NCBI GenBank assembly: GCA_013696695.1
Contig: JACCYD010000458.1
Coordinates: forward strand, 1 to 9,013
From: Deltaproteobacteria bacterium
GTDB lineage: Bacteria; Myxococcota_A; Polyangia; Haliangiales; Haliangiaceae
Length of the DNA stretch: 9,013 nt
Reading direction: 5' to 3'
In this document: one piece after another, positions 1-6,321 of the stretch
How positions within the stretch are numbered: position 1 is the stretch's first letter
Layout of the letters: the number at the start of each line of letters is the position of its first letter
Made by a program: the position numbers and the translations under genes
Notes under the pieces: generated by a model
Database searches by the model: none
What the model was told of the DNA's origin: nothing
What the model saw: only the letters and a program-made list of their open reading frames with translations

Positions 1-1059
1 GTGCAGTTCCATCCCGAGGTCGTGCACACCCCGCGCGGCGGGGAGCTGCTCGGTAACTGGCTGTTCGGTGTGGTCGGCGCCAAGGGCGATTGGTCGATGG
101 CGTCGTTCGTCGACGAAGCGGTCGCGCGGATCCGCGCGCAGGTCGGCACCGATCCCAGCTCGGGGGGCCGCGTGATCTGCGGCCTGTCGGGCGGTGTCGA
201 TTCGAGCGTCGCAGCAGCGCTGATCCATCGCGCGATCGGCGATCGGCTCACCTGCGTCTTCGTCGACAACGGCTTGTTGCGAAAAGGCGAGCGCGAGTAC
301 GTCGCGTCGATCTTTCGCGATCACTTCCACGTCGATCTGCGCGTGATCGATGCGGAGGAGCGCTTCCTGTCCAAGCTCGCCGATGTCACCGATCCGGAGA
401 AGAAGCGAAAGATCATCGGCTACGAGTTCATCGCCGTGTTCGAGGAGCAGGCGAAGTCGATCGACAACGCCAAGTTCCTCGCGCAGGGCACGCTGTATCC
501 GGACGTCATCGAGAGCGTGTCGCTCAAGGGGCCGTCGCACGTGATCAAGAGCCACCACAACGTGGGCGGCTTGCCGGAGCGAATGAACCTGTCGCTGGTC
601 GAGCCGCTGCGCGAGCTGTTCAAGGACGAGGTCCGGCAGCTCGGGCTCGAGCTCGGGCTGCCGAAGCACATGGTCGGCCGCCAGCCGTTTCCCGGGCCGG
701 GCCTCGCGGTGCGGTGCCTGGGCTCGCTCACCAAGACGCGGCTCGACGTGCTGCGCAATGCCGACGCGATCATCGACGAAGAGATCCGCGCGGCCGGCCT
801 GTACGAATCGATCTGGCAGTCGTTCGGCGTGCTCCTGCCGGTGCGCTCCGTCGGTGTGATGGGCGATGCCCGCACGTACGAGGAGGCGCTCGCGCTGCGC
901 GCCGTCCACTCGCGCGACGGCATGACGGCCGATTGGGTGCAGCTGCCGTACGATCTGCTCGCTCGAATCAGCTCGCGCGTGATCAACGAAGTGCGCGGCA
1001 TCAACCGCGTGGTCTACGACATCACGTCGAAGCCACCCGGCACCATCGAGTGGGAATGA
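1..1059 (+). CDS. guaA: GMP synthase (glutamine-hydrolysing), 3' part
   Basis: The product aminates XMP to GMP with glutamine and ATP, the last step of guanine nucleotide synthesis in the cytoplasm. The gene enters from the left, so the GTG at base 1 is probably an internal Val codon and about a third of the usual ~520 residues is missing. Numbering from base 1, residues 2-8 (QFHPEVV) are the end of the class I glutamine amidotransferase domain, with catalytic-triad His4 and Glu6. The ATP pyrophosphatase domain follows, with its PP-loop SGGVDSS at 63-69. The C-terminal dimerisation domain contains the characteristic QPFPGPGLAVRCLG segment, and the protein ends in the canonical KPPGTIEWE. Nothing is frameshifted or missing in the visible part. 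The TGA overlaps the ATG of the next gene (ATGA), suggesting co-transcription. Identification is close to certain. Confidence 0.98.
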   Translation: MQFHPEVVHTPRGGELLGNWLFGVVGAKGDWSMASFVDEAVARIRAQVGTDPSSGGRVICGLSGGVDSSVAAALIHRAIGDRLTCVFVDNGLLRKGEREYVASIFRDHFHVDLRVIDAEERFLSKLADVTDPEKKRKIIGYEFIAVFEEQAKSIDNAKFLAQGTLYPDVIESVSLKGPSHVIKSHHNVGGLPERMNLSLVEPLRELFKDEVRQLGLELGLPKHMVGRQPFPGPGLAVRCLGSLTKTRLDVLRNADAIIDEEIRAAGLYESIWQSFGVLLPVRSVGVMGDARTYEEALALRAVHSRDGMTADWVQLPYDLLARISSRVINEVRGINRVVYDITSKPPGTIEWE

Positions 1060-1760
1060 CAGCCCGCGCGCCGGGCGGTTTACGGTCGATGCGGGTTGGA
1101 ACGACGCGAATCGGGTCGACGCGGGTCGGGACGATGTGCGTTTGGTTCGGTGCGGCGGCACTTCTACTATTTTCCGTTGGTGGCACATCGGCGGATGTTG
1201 ACTGGGCGAAGGGTCTCGTCACCGCGGATGGCCTCGGGGTCGCCGATCGCCACGCGCCGAGTCCGGCCGCTGCACGAGAACCGGCGCGCCGGATGGCCGA
1301 GGAGGCCGCGAAGAAGCAACTCGCCGCGCAGTTGATGGATCTGCCGCTCGCTGGCGGCGGCACGCTGAAGGCGAAGCTCGCCGACAAGCAGGTCGCGGCG
1401 CGCATCGCACGCGCGGTCGACGCGGCGCTGACGGTCGCCGCGACGCCGCAGACCGACGGGTCGTGGAACGTCACGCTCGCCGTGCCGATCGAAGCCGTGC
1501 GACTTGCCCTTGCCGGGCCGCGTGCGGCAACGAAGTCCGATCGCGATCCGCCGGTGATCATCATCGAGGGCGCGACGGCGCAGCCTGCCGTTGGCTATTC
1601 GATCGGCGGGCTCGCTGCCGCGACGGTGTTCCTGAAGGACGTCCCGGCGTGGGCCAAAGGCGCCCCGCGGGTCAAAGCCACGACGGCATCGGGCGCCTCG
1701 ATCGAGCTCGCTGCGAAGCACGGCGGCGCGTCCACGCTGTTCGTCATCCTCGCGAAGTGA
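1056..1760 (+). CDS. Exported LPP20-like protein
   Basis: This is a predicted secreted protein of 234 residues with no known reaction. ATG 1056 overlaps the guaA stop as ATGA, the kind of coupling seen elsewhere in this window, and is chosen for that reason. ATG 1089 (223 aa) is a real alternative that gives a more normal signal peptide. The hydrophobic core CVWFGAAALLLFSVGG (about 27-42) is followed by TSA, with likely signal peptidase I cleavage before Asp47; there is no lipobox Cys. Residues ~50-150 resemble the LPP20/FlgT-N fold: DWAKGLVTADGLG, then an Ala-rich helix from Met80 (MAEEAAKKQLAAQL), then a strand GSWNVTLAVPIEAV from 135. The last ~70 residues form a strand-rich domain that starts with PPVIIIEG and ends with STLFVILAK. 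The family assignment rests on pattern, not on a search. The product probably acts in the periplasm. Confidence 0.8.
   Translation: MTARAPGGLRSMRVGTTRIGSTRVGTMCVWFGAAALLLFSVGGTSADVDWAKGLVTADGLGVADRHAPSPAAAREPARRMAEEAAKKQLAAQLMDLPLAGGGTLKAKLADKQVAARIARAVDAALTVAATPQTDGSWNVTLAVPIEAVRLALAGPRAATKSDRDPPVIIIEGATAQPAVGYSIGGLAAATVFLKDVPAWAKGAPRVKATTASGASIELAAKHGGASTLFVILAK
1092..1136 (+). repeat. Three 15-bp tandem units in a signal-peptide coding region
   Basis: Three consecutive imperfect 15-base units (1092-1106, 1107-1121, 1122-1136) encode RVGTT, RIGST and RVGTM at the N-terminal, positively charged part of the exported LPP20-like protein. The units differ by a few substitutions and keep frame, as expected for slippage-type duplication in a tolerant N-region. 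Confidence 0.65.
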
Positions 1761-1787
1761 TCAGGCTCGGCGGCGTGGCGCCGGCTC

Positions 1788-1796
1788 TGCTAGTCT
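1788..1796 (+). promoter_or_regulatory. Extended -10-like promoter of the Ser/Thr kinase gene
   Basis: TGC-TAGTCT fits an extended -10 (TGnTAnnnT), and its last T is 10 bases before the ATG at 1806. No purine-rich Shine-Dalgarno lies in the 45-base gap, and no -35 hexamer is visible 17 bases upstream. A start point about seven bases downstream of the box would give a leader of only a few bases. An almost identical box precedes the gene at 3493, which is the main support. Inference from sequence only. Confidence 0.45.
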
Positions 1797-1805
1797 CCAG
1801 GCGCC

Positions 1806-3374
1806 ATGACGGACCGCTGGACTGGACGGGTGATCGACGGCCGCTACGTCGTCGAGGCGATCCTCGGCCAGGGCGGAATGGGTGTCGTGCTGAAGGCGCG
1901 GCACAAGTTCACGGGCGCGGAGGTCGCGCTCAAGATGCTGCAGCCCGATCTGCAGATGAACAAGGACGCGCAGGAGCGGTTCGCCGCCGAGGCGCAGACG
2001 CCGACGTCGATCGGTCATCCGGGCATCGTCCAGGTGCTCGATGCCGGCCTGACGCCCGAGGGCGAGCTCTACCTGGCGATGGAGCTACTGACCGGCCGCA
2101 CGCTGCGCCAGGCGATGTCGCCGCCGATGCCGCCGCACATCGCGCGCCGGATCTTGCTCGAGTTGCTGGACGCGCTCGGAGCGGCGCACGCACGCGGCAT
2201 CGTCCATCGCGACATGAAGCCGGAGAACGTGTTTCTTGTCGGGCCACAGAGCACGGTCAAGTTGCTCGACTTCGGGATCGCGAAGGTCGTGCAGGCCGGC
2301 CGCACCGCCGCCGGCATGATGCTCGGCACGCTGTCGTACATGGCGCCGGAGCAGCTGTCGGACGCGAGCAGCGTCGATGCGCGCGCGGATCTGTGGGCGG
2401 TCGGGGTGTTGGTCTACGAGATGCTGAGCGGCAAGCTGCCGTTCCGCGGCACGCACGTCACCGAGATCATGACGGCGCTCGCGACACAGGATCCCGATCC
2501 GATCCGCGTCTACCTGCCCAACGCCACGCCTGCGATGAACGCGTTCTTCGAGCGAGCGCTCGCCAAGGATCGCGACCAGCGATTCGCGAGTGCGCAGGAC
2601 ATGGCGATGGGCGTCGCGGCGATGCAGCTCGAGGGCACGGCCCCGGGCGTGATCGCCACGCTCGACGGGCTCGGCTCGCCGAGGTCGAACGTGATGACGG
2701 CCGCCGACAGCGGCCAAGCTCTCCCCGGCCGGCAGCCGTTCACCGCGCCGCAACCGGCGATGTCGCAGCCGCATGCCGTCGCGACGCCGGTGTCTGCGTC
2801 GCACGCGGCGCAATCGTCATCGCCACTGTTCACGCCACACGTGCCACCGCCCGGTGCGCCCGCGAGTGAGCAGCTCACGCCACCGCCGCTGCCCCCGAGC
2901 GCGCAACTCACACCACCACCGATGAGCCCGAGTACACCGATGAGCGCGCAGCTCACGCCGGCACCGGTGGGCTATGGCTGGCAGAACGCGCCGTCGGGCT
3001 ACACCGTCAACACCGCCACGCCCAAGAAGAGCTCGGGCATGGACAAGACCTCGCTGTTCGTGATCGGCGGTGCGGTCGTCGCGATGGTCCTCGTGATCGT
3101 GGTGTTCACGGTGAAGAGCAAGGCGGTCGAGCAAGGCTTCGAGGACTGCGCGAACACCTGCGAGACGCTGGCCGCATGCAACCCGCAGATCGATCACTCG
3201 CTGTGTGCGATCAAGTGCGGCATCGAGCCGAAGACCGAGAAGTGCGTCGAACAGAGCAACGGCTCGTGCGCGGCATTCGCGACGTGCATCGAGGCGGCGG
3301 GTGGCAAGATGCCGACGATCAACAGCTTCGATCGCGAAGATCCCAGCCTCGAGCAGCAGCCCACGACCGAGTGA
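1806..3374 (+). CDS. Transmembrane Ser/Thr protein kinase with 8-Cys domain
   Basis: This 522-residue Hanks-type kinase should phosphorylate proteins on Ser/Thr from the cytoplasmic side of the membrane. The kinase domain (about 14-275) is intact: Gly loop GQGGMG 21-26, ATP-anchoring Lys43, helix-C Glu62, catalytic HRDMKPEN 134-141 (RD type, Asp136), DFG 155-157 and APE 180-182, so it is expected to be active. A Pro/Ser/Thr-rich linker (~285-400) repeats QLTP at 356, 367 and 382. One membrane helix follows at ~417-436. The ~85 residues after it should lie outside and carry eight cysteines (448, 452, 458, 467, 471, 480, 488, 494), probably disulfide-bonded; no PASTA repeats are seen. The ATG at 1806 fits the start of the kinase fold; there is no Shine-Dalgarno, but a -10-like box lies just upstream. 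The substrate is unknown; envelope genes on both sides suggest an envelope signal. Confidence 0.96.
   Translation: MTDRWTGRVIDGRYVVEAILGQGGMGVVLKARHKFTGAEVALKMLQPDLQMNKDAQERFAAEAQTPTSIGHPGIVQVLDAGLTPEGELYLAMELLTGRTLRQAMSPPMPPHIARRILLELLDALGAAHARGIVHRDMKPENVFLVGPQSTVKLLDFGIAKVVQAGRTAAGMMLGTLSYMAPEQLSDASSVDARADLWAVGVLVYEMLSGKLPFRGTHVTEIMTALATQDPDPIRVYLPNATPAMNAFFERALAKDRDQRFASAQDMAMGVAAMQLEGTAPGVIATLDGLGSPRSNVMTAADSGQALPGRQPFTAPQPAMSQPHAVATPVSASHAAQSSSPLFTPHVPPPGAPASEQLTPPPLPPSAQLTPPPMSPSTPMSAQLTPAPVGYGWQNAPSGYTVNTATPKKSSGMDKTSLFVIGGAVVAMVLVIVVFTVKSKAVEQGFEDCANTCETLAACNPQIDHSLCAIKCGIEPKTEKCVEQSNGSCAAFATCIEAAGGKMPTINSFDREDPSLEQQPTTE
2868..2963 (+). repeat. Pro-rich QLTPPP repeats in the kinase linker
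   Basis: The juxtamembrane linker of the kinase contains three copies of a (E/A)QLTP(P/A)P motif, at residues 356, 367 and 382, separated by Pro/Ser/Met-rich spacers. The copies use different synonymous codons, so this is an old protein-level repeat rather than a recent DNA duplication. The Thr residues are candidate autophosphorylation sites, which is inference. Confidence 0.6.
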
Positions 3375-3429
3375 CGCGTCGATCACGACGGCGAGCTCCT
3401 CGCGATCCGAACGCACTGTAGCGCTCGGT

Positions 3430-3452
3430 TATTGCGACGGTATTGCGCGCAA
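3430..3452 (+). promoter_or_regulatory. TATTGCG direct repeat and TTGCGCGCAA palindrome
   Basis: In the 118-base gap before the gene at 3493, TATTGCG occurs twice (3430-3436 and 3441-3447), 11 bases apart, about one helical turn. The second copy runs into the perfect 10-base palindrome TTGCGCGCAA (3443-3452). The patch is more AT-rich than its surroundings and lies about 40-63 bases upstream of the predicted transcription start, a typical place for an activator site. No regulator is identified and chance is possible. Confidence 0.3.
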
Positions 3453-3477
3453 ACGCCCGGCGCGGCCGGAGCGTGTT

Positions 3478-3486
3478 TGCTAGGCT
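3478..3486 (+). promoter_or_regulatory. Extended -10-like promoter of the FlgT-like gene
   Basis: TGC-TAGGCT matches the extended -10 pattern and differs by one base from the box before the kinase gene. Its last T lies seven bases before the A of ATG 3493, so transcription could begin at the start codon itself (leaderless mRNA). This agrees with the lack of a Shine-Dalgarno at this gene. No clear -35 element is seen at the usual spacing. Confidence 0.5.
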
Positions 3487-3492
3487 GCAGGC

Positions 3493-4662
3493 ATGCGCGT
3501 CGCCGTGATCGCCTTGGTGCTGATGACGGCACTCGCGTCTCCCGCGCGTGCCGAGGATGTCGCGGCGTATCCCGTCGACGGCGATGCCGATGCCGGCGGC
3601 GCCGATCCGCGGGTCGCCGCACTCGACGAGGCGTTCGCACGGGCAATTGTCGCCTGCGTGGCCGACCTCCTCGACGCCGCGGCGCGCAAGACGCACAAGG
3701 CGGTGCTCGACAAGGAGATCCACGCCCGTGCTCGTCTGTGGGTGGTCGGCTTCAAGGTCGATAAAGAAGAAACCGTCGACGGCCGGCGGCAACTGCACGT
3801 CACCGTGCGTGTCGATCGAGACAAGGTGCGCGCACGTCTCGAACAGCTCGATATCGGCGCCGCGGATCCCACCGTCGGGGCGAACGTTCGCACCGGCGTG
3901 ATCCTGCTGCGCATCACCGAACGCAATGGCGTGCGTGCGAGCTATGGCGCGTCCGCGGAGAAAGATCTGCCGGGCCTCGGGGCGCTGGCGTCGACGCTGC
4001 GTACCACCGGCGTGACGATCAAGCGGGCCGCCGCGACGGGACCGGCTGCGCGGCCCGGCGGCGATCTGCCGCTCGACGACGACGATGCCGAGGCGCTCGC
4101 CACCGAAGCGAAGGCCGAGCTCGCCGTGATCGCGGGCGTCTCGGTCGGCGCGCCGATGGCGATTCGCGGCGTGGCCACGTCGGCATCGCTCGTCACCGCT
4201 CGCGTCCGCGTGATCTCTCGCGGCAAGAAGCTGGTCGGGCAGGGCGTCGCCTCGGCCGCGAGCCGAGGTGGCGATGCCACCGCGATCTCGGCGGCGGTCG
4301 AGCGCGCCATTGTCGCCGCCGCCACGGATGTGATGCCGACATCGCAGGCGATCGAAAAGCCCACCGGTTTCACCGGCGATGACACGCCGCTGGCAGAGCC
4401 GGGCGTCGTGTTGATCAAGATCCCGGCGAAGACGCCGTACGCGCTGGTCGCAGCCGAGCTCAAGTACCTTGCCGGTGCAAAGGGCATCTCGCGTGCCTCG
4501 CTGCATCGCGTGTCGCCGGGCGGCTGGGTGATCGGTGTCGCCACCGCCGAGTCGGTACAGAAGATCGCGTCGATCGCGCGCAAGGCACCCACGGCCGACA
4601 CCGGCGTTCAGGTCAAGATCGTGGGCGACCTCGTCGAGCTGTCGATCTCGGGAGGCCGGTGA
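3493..4662 (+). CDS. Exported FlgT/LPP20-like envelope protein
   Basis: This is a 389-residue predicted periplasmic protein of unknown role. A clear signal peptide (core VAVIALVLMTALA) ends in ARA, with cleavage expected after Ala20. Residues ~24-121 resemble the FlgT N-terminal/LPP20-type fold: an Ala-rich helix (ARAIVACVADLLDAAARK), a basic helix with KAVLDKEIHARA, then strands ending in QLHVTVRVDRDKVRARLEQL. A middle alpha/beta domain (~130-290) with an acidic run at 195-198 follows. A C-terminal domain from ~300 begins GVVLIKI and ends in VELSISGG. FlgT itself is a flagellar outer-membrane ring protein in Vibrio; no flagellar gene is present here, so only the fold is implied. The ATG at 3493 is set by the signal peptide and the -10 box just before it. 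The stop overlaps the next gene by one base, so the two form an operon. Function is uncertain. Confidence 0.85.
   Translation: MRVAVIALVLMTALASPARAEDVAAYPVDGDADAGGADPRVAALDEAFARAIVACVADLLDAAARKTHKAVLDKEIHARARLWVVGFKVDKEETVDGRRQLHVTVRVDRDKVRARLEQLDIGAADPTVGANVRTGVILLRITERNGVRASYGASAEKDLPGLGALASTLRTTGVTIKRAAATGPAARPGGDLPLDDDDAEALATEAKAELAVIAGVSVGAPMAIRGVATSASLVTARVRVISRGKKLVGQGVASAASRGGDATAISAAVERAIVAAATDVMPTSQAIEKPTGFTGDDTPLAEPGVVLIKIPAKTPYALVAAELKYLAGAKGISRASLHRVSPGGWVIGVATAESVQKIASIARKAPTADTGVQVKIVGDLVELSISGGR
4650..4655 (+). promoter_or_regulatory. Shine-Dalgarno for the PEGA lipoprotein gene
   Basis: GGGAGG lies at the very end of the upstream coding region, six bases before ATG 4662. The spacing favours this ATG over the GTG three bases earlier. 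The TGATG overlap with the upstream stop points to translational coupling. Confidence 0.65.
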
Positions 4663-4994
4663 TGATCCGCGCGAGACTGCCTCGCGCGCTACCTGGTCGC
4701 GCGATCCTGCTGCTCACGGCGCTTGCTGCGTGCGGTGGCTCGAAGCCGACGAACCGGCCATCGCGCGAGGATGCGGTCGTCGTGCTCAAGGCCAACGTGC
4801 GCGATGCGCAGCTCTACGTCGATGGTCGGTTCATCGGCCCGCTCGATGCGATCGGCGGCGGCGTCGCGGTCGCGCCCGGCACGCACCGCTTCGAGCTGCG
4901 CCACGAGGAGTACTTCTCGACCTATCTCGAGCTGACGCTCTCCAAGTCGGAGCGCAAGAAGCTCGCTGTCGAGCTCGCGCCCGTGTTGCCCTGA
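4662..4994 (+). CDS. PEGA-domain lipoprotein
   Basis: This small 110-residue protein has an N-region rich in Arg, a hydrophobic stretch (AILLLTALAAC) and the lipobox LAAC at 21-24, so Cys24 should be lipidated after signal peptidase II cleavage. The +2 residue is Gly, which does not signal inner-membrane retention by the E. coli rule, so outer-membrane placement is likely. After a short polar linker, residues ~44-95 look like a PEGA domain: LYVDGRFIG, then VAVAPGTHRFELRHEEY, the usual DG...G...PG.H pattern of this surface-associated beta fold. ATG 4662 is preferred, with GTG 4659 directly before it as an alternative (111 aa). The start overlaps the stop of the FlgT-like gene, so the two are probably made together and may interact. 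The specific function is unknown. Confidence 0.9.
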   Translation: MIRARLPRALPGRAILLLTALAACGGSKPTNRPSREDAVVVLKANVRDAQLYVDGRFIGPLDAIGGGVAVAPGTHRFELRHEEYFSTYLELTLSKSERKKLAVELAPVLP

Positions 4995-4996
4995 AG

Positions 4997-5002
4997 TAGG
5001 CT
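4997..5002 (+). promoter_or_regulatory. Possible -10-like box before the hydrolase gene
   Basis: TAGGCT, the same hexamer as at 3481-3486, ends six bases before the GTG at 5008. It lacks the TG extension seen in the other two sites, and only 13 bases separate the flanking genes. The hydrolase could equally be read through from upstream. Confidence 0.25.
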
Positions 5003-5007
5003 GGGGC

Positions 5008-6321
5008 GTGTTGATCTCGAAGACCTACTGGGGAGGCATGCCGTTCTGGTTTCGGCGCACCCCAGAGCACGCGCGGTGCGAATCGCTCGTGCTGCGTGCG
5101 CACGATCTGCGTCAGCTCCGCGCGCTGTACTGGACGAGCTCCGCGCATCCCGCACCGAAGATCGGCGTCGTCGTGATGCACCCGCGCGTCGACTTCACGC
5201 AGCACTACGCGATCCCGCGCCTGCTCGACGCCGGGTTCGGCGTGCTCGCCGCGCAGACGCGCCACGCCGGCAATGACACGATGGCCGAGCACGAGGAGAT
5301 GGTGCTCGACCTCGGCGCGTGCGTGCAGCACCTGCTCGCCAAGCGAAGCGTCGACAAGGTCGTGCTCCTCGGCAACTGCGGTGGCGCCTCGCTCGCCGCG
5401 TACTACCAGGCGCAAGCGCGCCGGGCGCCGGCCGAGCGGAACAAGCAATCGCCGGGTGGCTCGCCGACGTACTTCGAGGGCGCGCCGCTGACGCCGGCCC
5501 ACGGCATGATCTACACGGCGCCGCATCGCGGGCAGGGCAACGTCATGCTCGCGGCGATCGATCCGTCGGTCACCGACGAGCGCGATCCGATGTCATGCGA
5601 CGCCGCGATCGACATGTACGACCCGGCGAATGGCTTTCGCGAGCCGCCCGCGTGGTCGGAGTACACGCCCGCATTCCTCGCGAGCTACCGCGCCGCGCAA
5701 CGCGCGCGCGTCGAGCGGCTCGATGCCCACGCGCAGGCGCAGCTCGCCGAAGCGCGAACCACGACGAACCCGCGGCGCAAGGCGCACGATCCGGTGATGG
5801 TGGTCTATCGGACGATGGCGAACCCGGCGTTCGTCGATCGCACGATCGATCCTTCCGATCGCGATTACGGCTCGCTACTCAGCGAGCAGCCCCACCTGAT
5901 GAACTACGCGGCGCTCGGCCTCGCCCGCACGTGCACGCCGCGCGCGTGGCTGTCGACGTGGTCGGGGCTGTCGTCGAATGCGGATCTGGTGAAGAACGTC
6001 GCCACGATCACCGAGCCGACGCTGGTCGTGCATGCCGGTCGCGACCGCGAGATCTTTCCCGCCGACATCACCGCGATCGGCAACGCGATCGCATCCACCG
6101 ACAAGCGCGTCGAGACCATCCCCGGCGCGCGGCATTACTTCGAGCCCGAGCTCGGCGCGCCGACTGCGTTGCCGCGAAGCGGCGGCCGAGCCGAAGGCGA
6201 GGCGTCGACGACTGCGTTGCCGCGAAGCGCCGGCCGAGCCGAAGGCGAGGCGTCGAAGACTCCGCACGTCGAAGCGTGCATGGACGTCGTCGTGCCGTGG
6301 ATCCAGGAGCGTTTCGCGTGA
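5008..6321 (+). CDS. Alpha/beta hydrolase with Cys nucleophile elbow
   Basis: This 437-residue protein has an alpha/beta hydrolase plan and no signal peptide, so it is probably cytoplasmic. The strand VVVMHPR (~54-60) leads to the nucleophile elbow GNCGG, with Cys124 where a Ser would be usual. A long insert (~140-320) with a charged helix probably forms a cap. The strand PTLVVHAGRDREIFP provides the acid Asp346, and GARHYF provides the candidate base His376. Cys nucleophiles are known in dienelactone hydrolases (GxCxGG), so activity is plausible, but the substrate cannot be read. Residues 386-401 and 402-417 are a duplicated 16-residue, Gly/Ala/Glu-rich insert encoded by a 48-bp tandem repeat, after which the final helix (VEACMDVVVPWIQERF) resumes. 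The GTG at 5008 is used as start; ATG 5038 has a purine run only one base away and would trim ten residues. The stop overlaps the next gene (GTGA). Confidence 0.85.
   Translation: MLISKTYWGGMPFWFRRTPEHARCESLVLRAHDLRQLRALYWTSSAHPAPKIGVVVMHPRVDFTQHYAIPRLLDAGFGVLAAQTRHAGNDTMAEHEEMVLDLGACVQHLLAKRSVDKVVLLGNCGGASLAAYYQAQARRAPAERNKQSPGGSPTYFEGAPLTPAHGMIYTAPHRGQGNVMLAAIDPSVTDERDPMSCDAAIDMYDPANGFREPPAWSEYTPAFLASYRAAQRARVERLDAHAQAQLAEARTTTNPRRKAHDPVMVVYRTMANPAFVDRTIDPSDRDYGSLLSEQPHLMNYAALGLARTCTPRAWLSTWSGLSSNADLVKNVATITEPTLVVHAGRDREIFPADITAIGNAIASTDKRVETIPGARHYFEPELGAPTALPRSGGRAEGEASTTALPRSAGRAEGEASKTPHVEACMDVVVPWIQERFA
6163..6258 (+). repeat. 48-bp in-frame tandem duplication with hairpin units
   Basis: Two adjacent 48-base units (6163-6210, 6211-6258) are identical at 46 of 48 positions; the differences are 6182 G versus 6230 C and 6209 C versus 6257 A. 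Each encodes 16 residues (TALPRS(G/A)GRAEGEAS plus T or K) in the hydrolase gene. The first unit contains a perfect stem GCCGC-GAA-GCGGC (6171-6183), and both contain GCC-GAA-GGC (first at 6190-6198). The near identity indicates a recent duplication. The hairpins recall interspersed REP-like repeats, which is inference. Confidence 0.9.
6305..6309 (+). promoter_or_regulatory. Shine-Dalgarno for the 6318 gene
   Basis: AGGAG inside the last codons of the hydrolase gene lies eight bases before GTG 6318. It supports that GTG as the start, with the GTGA stop/start overlap giving translational coupling. Confidence 0.6.

Noticed and set aside
1771..1783. CGGCG-TGG-CGCCG hairpin between the LPP20-like gene and the kinase as a terminator
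   Set aside because: The stem is only five pairs and no T-run follows. Such stems are frequent by chance at this GC content.
1463..2869. 468-codon open frame on the + strand in another frame
   Set aside because: It crosses the LPP20-like gene and the kinase out of frame. The product is Arg/Ala-rich and the kinase motifs are all in the other frame.
3391..3403. GCGAG-CTC-CTCGC hairpin after the kinase stop as a terminator
   Set aside because: It is a five-pair stem without a T-tract, too weak to call an intrinsic terminator.
3319..4506. 395-codon open frame on the minus strand
   Set aside because: It is antisense to the FlgT-like gene, which has a signal peptide and recognisable domains. The minus product is Arg/Gly-rich with no motif.
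3493..4662. Flagellar protein FlgT as a gene name for the 3493 product
   Set aside because: Only the N-terminal pattern is similar. No flagellar neighbours are present and the C-terminal domain differs, so no symbol is assigned.
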